Shown: positions 59,261 to 64,000 of the stretch, piece by piece | Numbering within the stretch: position 1 is the stretch's first letter | Layout: the number at the start of each line of letters is the position of its first letter | DNA from: Citrobacter amalonaticus | GTDB lineage: Bacteria; Pseudomonadota; Gammaproteobacteria; Enterobacterales; Enterobacteriaceae | Direction: 5' to 3' | NCBI GenBank assembly: GCA_028994555.1 | Contig: JARDVN010000001.1 | Location: 806,001-870,000, forward strand | DNA: 64,000 bases | Notes under the pieces: generated by a model | The model's input: the letters and a program-made list of their open reading frames with translations, nothing else | Told to the model about the DNA's origin: nothing | The model's database searches: none | Made by a program: the position numbers and the translations under genes

Positions 59261-59624
59261 AATGTCCGTGCCTGTTTATCAGATTATGGATAAAGGATGC
59301 CACAGACAGGATGAAAACATGAGTTTTTCACCACATTTGTCGTAATTCTTTTGCAGATCTTCTGGATCGCTCGCAAAGCCACCTGTGGATAACTTTGTGT
59401 ATAATTAATTTTCATCGCATTAATTTCAAATCAATGCGTTAAGCATCATTTATTATATGATTTAATTTCAGCAACTTACAAAAACAATAAAATAAACCCT
59501 CTGTGTTTTCATTGAATTACGGAATGTGGATAGATATGGCGTGTTTTTCTCTGACGCGAAGAACCTCCATTTGGATCATTTTCTGATAAAATCAGCCCCC
59601 CTTGCGCGACTTTAGCGTACTGTT
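59261..59624. promoter_or_regulatory. polA-yihG divergent promoter region with a DnaA box
   Basis: 364 bases of AT-rich DNA without a gene. TGTGGATAA at 59394-59402 is a perfect DnaA box (TTATCCACA inverted). TATAATTAAT follows at about 59399-59410. E. coli polA expression has been reported to depend on DnaA, so the box may matter for polA. Other promoter elements are not clear to me. Confidence 0.6.
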
Positions 59625-60561
59625 ATGGCTACTCCTTTGAATAATTTAATCATGCCAGGATTGCTTTCTGCAGTCACCCTGTTGCTGAGCATCACCCTGA
59701 CCATCGTGGTCACGGTTTTGTGCTCTGTGCCGATCATTCTTGCCGGAGTGGTAAAGCTTCTGCTGCCCGTGCCGTTCGTCTGGCGCAAGGTATCCCTGTT
59801 TTGTAATTTCATGATGTACTGCTGGTGTGAAGGGCTCGCCCTGCTGCTGCATCTCAACCCGCGGCTGAAATGGGATGTGAAAGGTCTGGAAGGGTTGAGT
59901 AAGAAAAACTGGTACTTGCTGGTGTGTAATCATCACAGCTGGGCAGACATTGTAGTGCTGTGCGTGCTTTTTCGTAAACACATTCCCATGAACAAGTATT
60001 TCCTTAAGCAGCAGTTGGCCTGGGTGCCTTTTATCGGCCTCGCCTGCTGGGCGCTGGATATGCCATTTATGAAGCGCTATTCACGCGCTTATCTCCTGCG
60101 CCATCCGGAACGTCGTGGCCAGGATGTTGAGACTACCCGCCGGTCCTGCGAGAAATTTCGTGCGCATCCCACCACAATCGTCAATTTTGTTGAAGGCTCT
60201 CGCTTTACCGAAGACAAACATCTGCAGACTCGCTCCCCCCTATAAACATCTGTTACCGCCAAAAGCCGCAGGCATCGCAATGGCGCTGAACGTGTTAGGT
60301 TCGCAGTTCGATAAATTACTTAACGTCACGCTGTGTTACCCAGAAAACGACAGTACCCCCTTCTTCGATATGCTGAGCGGGAAACTGACGCGCATTGTGG
60401 TTTGCGTGGATATGCAGCCTATTCAGGAAGAACTGCACGGCGACTACGTAAACGATAAAGGATTTAAGCGACGTTTCCAGCTATGGCTGAATACGCTGTG
60501 GAGCGAAAAAGACGCGCTAATAGAAGAGATTAAAGTTACAAACAAAAACGCCGGTCACTGA
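59625..60561 (+). CDS. yihG: YihG acyltransferase (frame broken once)
   Basis: Membrane-anchored PlsC-family acyltransferase, a lysophosphatidic acid acyltransferase paralogue. N-terminal membrane helices precede the catalytic HHSWAD motif (HX4[12 protein letters not shown]). The second block is [13 protein letters not shown]. An insertion in the C6 run 60235-60240 breaks it; correction restores [16 protein letters not shown] and 311 residues, as in E. coli (310). The stop lies inside the terminator hairpin. Confidence 0.93.
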
Positions 60562-60567
60562 CCGGCG
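60544..60567. terminator. Bidirectional terminator between yihG and dsbA
   Basis: CGCCGGTC-ACT-GACCGGCG (60549-60567) with an A-run on its left, which gives a U tract for dsbA on the minus strand. The yihG stop codon lies in the loop. Confidence 0.85.
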
Positions 60568-60573
60568 CTGCTT

Positions 60574-61197
60574 TTATTTCTTACTGACCAGGTATTTCAC
60601 CGTGTCAGCATATTGCTGAACAAAGATATCCATACTGCTGGTATCCATGCCCTGCGGATTCACCTGATATTTACCGTTAACAAACATCGCCGGAACGCCC
60701 TGCAGTTGCAGATCGGCAGCGGCTTTTTCCTGCTGCGCAACCAGTGATTTCACGACAAAGCTGTTCCACGCTGCATCGTAATCTTCGCCTTTAATGCCAG
60801 CATCCACGAACACTTTACGGATATCTGCAACGCTTTGCACGGTCTGGGTTTTCTGCACCCCTTCAAACATCGGCACAGTCACTTTATCTTCTACACCCAG
60901 TGCCATCGCGACGGCCCACGCTTGCGTCAGATCCTTACCCAGCGGGCCCAGGAACTCAACGTGGTATTTGGTCATTTTGACGCCTTCAGGAAGTTTTTTC
61001 TTCACGTTATCAGAAACATGAAGGACTTCTTCAAACTGGTAGCAGTGTGGGCAATAGAAAGAGAAGAACTCCAGCACCTGCGGTTCACCGGCAACGGGCT
61101 TTTCCAGGGTGGTATACTGCTTACCATCCTCGAATTGCGCTGCCGATGCGCTAAAAGCTAAAACCATACCAGCCAGCGCCAGCCAAATCTTTTTCAT
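60574..61197 (-). CDS. dsbA: Thiol:disulfide oxidoreductase DsbA
   Basis: Periplasmic catalyst of disulfide formation. Signal peptide [19 protein letters not shown], then the active site [15 protein letters not shown] (CPHC) in a thioredoxin fold with an inserted helical domain; the cis-Pro loop is [10 protein letters not shown]. It has 207 residues, one fewer than E. coli because of a single-residue gap ([10 protein letters not shown]). The GGAG site before the ATG is inside the run-on from srkA. Electrons pass on to DsbB. Intact frame; an apparent fusion with srkA is artefactual. Confidence 0.96.
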   Translation of the reverse strand: MKKIWLALAGMVLAFSASAAQFEDGKQYTTLEKPVAGEPQVLEFFSFYCPHCYQFEEVLHVSDNVKKKLPEGVKMTKYHVEFLGPLGKDLTQAWAVAMALGVEDKVTVPMFEGVQKTQTVQSVADIRKVFVDAGIKGEDYDAAWNSFVVKSLVAQQEKAAADLQLQGVPAMFVNGKYQVNPQGMDTSSMDIFVQQYADTVKYLVSKK

Positions 61198-61211
61198 GAT
61201 TACGTCTCCGA

Positions 61212-62199
61212 TTAATACATGGGTGTTAATTGTAATGGGGGGTTCTTGCAGGACTTTTGCCTGCTCGATAAATGTCGCGGTCTGTCGTTGCCAGTAATCT
61301 TCCCCGGTCAACCATGGGAAGTTTTTTGGAAACGCAGGATCGTCCCAACGACGCATCAGCCAGGCAAGATAATAAACTAAACGCATAGCACGTAAAGGTT
61401 CAATCAGTTCAATTTCAGATGTTTCGAACTCACTAACTTCTTCATAAGCTTCAATAATCGTCTCAAGCTGCATACGTTGCTCAGCTTTATCACCATTCAG
61501 AAGCATCCACAGATCCTGAATGGCAGGACCGTTGCGGGAATCATCTAAATCGACAAACAGCGGCCCCTCGCGCCAGAGGATATTTCCGGCGTGACAGTCG
61601 CCGTGTAGACGAAGGCTGTCAAAATTCGTAGGCCACCGCTCAGTGACGGCCGCAATCAGCGTATCCGTCGCCTTCAGGAAGGCGGTCTTTTGCGCGGACG
61701 GAATGAGTCGAGCATGTTCGAAGAGTTGACGCGGCTCGACGAGATATTCGTCCAGCCCGATGGTCGGTCGACAGGTAAATGGCTGCTTACGACCGGTCTG
61801 ATGCAGACGCCCCAGATAACGGCCCACCGCTTCCATTTGATCGATATTGTCCGCTTCGAACTGCCGACCGCCTACGCTTGGAAAAATCGCGTAGTGGAAC
61901 CCCTGATGCGATAATAGCGTCTGACCATTAAATGCCAGCGGCGCAGCAACCGGGACTTCATCCTCGAGAAGCTCAACCGCAAACTGATGCTCTTCCAAAA
62001 TCTGATCAACCGACCAGCGCTCAGGGCGATAAAATTTAACGACAAAACGCTGACGGTCTTCATCCTGAAACTGATAGACGCGGTTTTCATAGCTGTTAAG
62101 CGGGGTAAGACCAGAATCCACCCGGATCCCCTGCTCAAACAGCGCATCCATGATGGTATCCGGGTGTAATGTCTGGAAATTGAAAGCGTTGTTGTTCAT
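61212..62199 (-). CDS. srkA: Stress response kinase SrkA/YihE (frame broken once)
   Basis: Serine/threonine-type kinase of the CotH/APH fold that counters MazF-linked death under Cpx stress. APH-type catalytic loop [14 protein letters not shown] and metal-binding [10 protein letters not shown]. In the uncorrected sequence the frame runs on into dsbA, because the G6 run at 61237-61242 holds one extra base. Deleting it gives [15 protein letters not shown], as in E. coli, and 328 residues, its usual length. It is cotranscribed with dsbA in E. coli. Confidence 0.95.
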
Positions 62200-62275
62200 C
62201 CCATCATCCGGAAAATACGTCGAATGATTCAGGATATCATTTCATAACAGCTTCGGTGGCCCCGCTTACAAGCTT

Positions 62276-62546
62276 TTACTCTTTAATTACGCCACGGGCG
62301 CGCAACAGCGCCGTTTTGAAGTCTTCCTCGTAATCTTTCTGAATACCGGGAATAACCGCGTCTTTTGCCGAGTCGCGCATTTTCAGGTGATAGATCAGAA
62401 TGTCGTCGGTTAAATCCGCCAGTTCACCGTCAAAACCTGACTCTTTCGCCAGTTTCTGCAAAAATTGCATCAGGTTCAGGTCGGGCTCTTTTTTGCCAGG
62501 CTGGCTGGAGGAGTTCAATAACTTCATTCAGGCGTTTACATTTCAT
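62276..62546 (-). CDS. yihD: Conserved small protein YihD (frame broken once)
   Basis: 89-residue protein of the DUF1040 family, matching E. coli YihD from [17 protein letters not shown] to the acidic helical C-terminus. An insertion in the T6 run at 62489-62494 breaks it; correction restores [16 protein letters not shown]. Without the correction only a shorter frame from 62527 would remain. Function unknown; it lies between srkA and the divergent mobA. Confidence 0.9.
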
Positions 62547-62615
62547 GGTCGTGCTCCTTACTCTTGAGACAGACACGTTAGCAGGGTCAATCCCACAATA
62601 AAAGAGGCGATATCA

Positions 62616-63201
62616 GTGAATCAGGATAGTGCAATAACTGGGGTTGTACTGGCGGGCGGAAAGGCCAGGCGGATGGGCGGCATTGATAAAGGCCTGCTTG
62701 AGCTAAAAGGAAAACCCCTGTGGAAACATGTCGCCGATACGCTGTTATCGCAACTGGAGACGGTGATTGTGAATGCCAATCGCCATCAGGAGATTTATCG
62801 CTCAGGCGGCCTGAAAGTCATTTCAGATGTGATGGCGGATTTTCCCGGTCCGTTGGCGGGTATGCTTTCTGTTTTCCACCAAGAGCGCGGTGACTGGTTC
62901 CTTTTTTTGCCCCTGCGATACGCCGTTTATACCGTACACGCTTACCGAACGGTTACGTTCTCAGCGCGATCAGGCTCCAGTAGTCTGGGTGCACGACGGT
63001 GAACGCGATCATCCAACAATTGCACTGGTTCACCGCTCGGTCCAGCCATTTTTACAGGCGTATTTGCAGTCCGGAGAGCGGCGAGTAATGGTTTTTATGC
63101 GTCAGGCAGGTGGGCATGCCGTTGACTTCAGCGACTGCAAGGAAGCGTTTGTGAATGTGAATACCCTTGAGGAGCTTGATAAATGGCAGGAAAAACTATG
63201 A
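62616..63201 (+). CDS. mobA: Molybdenum cofactor guanylyltransferase MobA (frame broken once)
   Basis: Adds GMP to the molybdopterin cofactor, forming the guanine dinucleotide used by enzymes such as the Fdo dehydrogenase encoded earlier in this window. The nucleotide loop is [13 protein letters not shown]; the start is GTG 62616 with AGAGG upstream. An insertion in the T7 run at 62902-62908 breaks it; correction restores [13 protein letters not shown] and 194 residues, the E. coli length. It overlaps mobB in an ATGA junction. Confidence 0.94.
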
Positions 63202-63702
63202 TCCCTCTGTTGGCTGTCGCCGCGTGGAGCGGAACAGGAAAAACGACGCTGCTCAGGAAGCTCATCCCGGCGCTGTGCGCCGCCGGGATCCGCCCGGCGC
63301 TTATCAAGCATACACATCATGATATGGATGTGGATAAGCCAGGTAAAGACAGCTACGAACTCCGCAAAGCGGGGGGCGGCGCAAACCCTGGTCGCCAGCC
63401 AGCAACGTTGGGCATTGATGACTGAGACGCCTGAAGAACCTGAACTGGATTTAGCATACCTGGTCAGCAGGATGGATGTATCCAGGCTGGATATGGTTCT
63501 GGTCGAGGGGTTTAAGCACGAAGCCATACCTAAGATCCTGCTGTTCAGAAGCGATGCCGGGCATGATTACAGCGAGTTAACGCTGGATGAGCATGTGATT
63601 GCGGTGGCCAGTGATGTTGTATTGCCACTTGAAGTTCCGGTGCTGGATTTAAATGATGTGGATGTGATTGCGGAGTTTATTGTGGGGTGGAGTGCTATCT
63701 AA
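63198..63702 (+). CDS. mobB: Molybdopterin-guanine dinucleotide biosynthesis adapter MobB (frame broken once)
   Basis: GTP-binding partner of MobA. Walker A motif [12 protein letters not shown] near the N-terminus, then [19 protein letters not shown]. An insertion in the G6 run at 63371-63376 breaks it; correction restores [17 protein letters not shown] and 167 residues. It starts inside the mobA stop, so the pair is coupled. Confidence 0.93.
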
Positions 63703-63708
63703 TGACTT

Positions 63709-63740
63709 GCCGGGTGGCGGCTTCGCCTTACCCGGCCTAC
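63709..63740. repeat. REP element after mobB
   Basis: GCCGGGTGGCGG...CCTTACCCGGCCTAC, REP type, between mobB and the rRNA terminator. Confidence 0.85.
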
Positions 63741-63763
63741 AAAATCCGGTGGTCCAGAAACGC

Positions 63764-63790
63764 AAAAAAGCCCATCCGTCAGGATGGGCT
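63764..63790 (-). terminator. rRNA operon terminator
   Basis: AGCCCATCC-N4-GGATGGGCT with an A6 run that reads as U6 on the minus strand, 14 bases after the 5S gene. Confidence 0.85.
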
Positions 63791-63803
63791 CTTCACTTGT
63801 TTG

Positions 63804-63923
63804 ATGCCTGGCAGTTCCCTACTCTCGCATGGGGAGACCCCACACTACCATCGGCGCTACGGCGTTTCACTTCTGAGTTCGGCATGGGGTCAGGTGGGAC
63901 CACCGCGCTACAGCCGCCAGGCA
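63804..63923 (-). rRNA. rrf: 5S ribosomal RNA
   Basis: 120-nt 5S gene on the minus strand. It begins TGCCTGGCGGCTGTAGCGCG and ends CTGCCAGGCAT, with the usual central loops; near identical to E. coli 5S. It is the last gene of an rRNA operon entering from the right; the 16S and 23S genes are outside. Confidence 0.97.
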
Positions 63924-64000
63924 AATTCTTGCTGCTCTGTACGCAATATTTTATCGCATCAGCTGCGTTGGCTGCATTCGCGAACGTCAGTCACATACTT
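63924..64000 (-). other. 23S-5S spacer of the rRNA operon
   Basis: 77 bases upstream of 5S. No tRNA is visible. The 23S 3' end is not reached, so the spacer extends beyond the window. Confidence 0.7.

Noticed and set aside
60574..62199. A 541-residue SrkA-DsbA fusion protein
   Set aside because: It exists only because of one extra base in the G6 run at 61237-61242. Removing it restores the normal srkA stop and the separate dsbA start with its own signal peptide.
1..64000. CRISPR arrays, tRNA genes, IS elements, prophage genes
   Set aside because: None found on reading the sequence: no repeat-spacer arrays, no transposase or integrase frame, no cloverleaf-like tRNA segment. Short or degraded elements could be missed by eye.

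Overview
The window is chromosomal DNA from an enteric gammaproteobacterium close to Escherichia, Salmonella and Citrobacter. Most genes are recognisable orthologues of the E. coli K-12 segment from the rhamnose operon through fdo, yih, glnA and polA to an rRNA operon, and they keep the E. coli gene order. REP/BIME repeats of the enteric type, Spot 42, CsrC and a 5S gene support this. The three-gene insertion between fdoI and fdhE, the rhamnose-operon alcohol dehydrogenase and the extra PTS operon argue against E. coli itself. Citrobacter is my best guess, but the sequence alone does not settle it.

Layout. (1) 1-3925: L-rhamnose catabolism (end of rhaB, rhaA, rhaD, an iron-dependent alcohol dehydrogenase that probably reduces lactaldehyde, rhaM). 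(2) 4008-5682: an XRE/cupin regulator divergent from an AzlCD-type amino-acid exporter. (3) 5716-10573 (minus): a carbohydrate PTS operon with EIIA, EIIB and EIIC, a PfkA-type kinase, a class II aldolase, a small unknown protein and a P-loop kinase. (4) 11057-15772: frvABXR, a second PTS operon, divergent from the first and separated by a region with CRP-like sites. (5) 15827-26585: a DUF1471 protein, fdhD, fdoGHI (formate dehydrogenase-O, with a selenocysteine UGA) and fdhE. A secreted VWA protein, a histidine kinase and a response regulator lie between fdoI and fdhE. (6) 26616-31276: a VapBC-like toxin-antitoxin pair, an esterase, fabY, dtd, yihY, yihX. (7) 31419-34115: an autotransporter followed upstream by AT-rich DNA. 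(8) 34569-46121: the complete sulfoquinovose (sulfo-EMP) locus yihW, V, U, T, S, R, Q, P, O and ompL. (9) 46180-64000: typA, glnALG, yshB, hemN, yihI, csrC, engB, spf, polA, yihG, dsbA, srkA, yihD, mobAB and the 3' end of an rRNA operon (5S and its terminator, minus strand).

Data quality. I count 33 single-base insertions in 25 genes, including polA, typA, glnG and srkA. All are +1, and all but two lie in homopolymers of 5-7 bases as written (the others are a G4 in yihU and one C5 that should be C4 in glnG). Removing one base restores a full-length protein each time. This looks like homopolymer over-calling, not gene decay, so I describe each gene over its full extent and note the break. One break creates a false SrkA-DsbA fusion.

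Best candidates for something undescribed are the VWA-kinase-regulator cassette inside the fdo-fdhE locus and the PTS-phosphofructokinase-aldolase operon with its unknown small protein and P-loop kinase. Next is the autotransporter inserted beside the sulfoquinovose locus.
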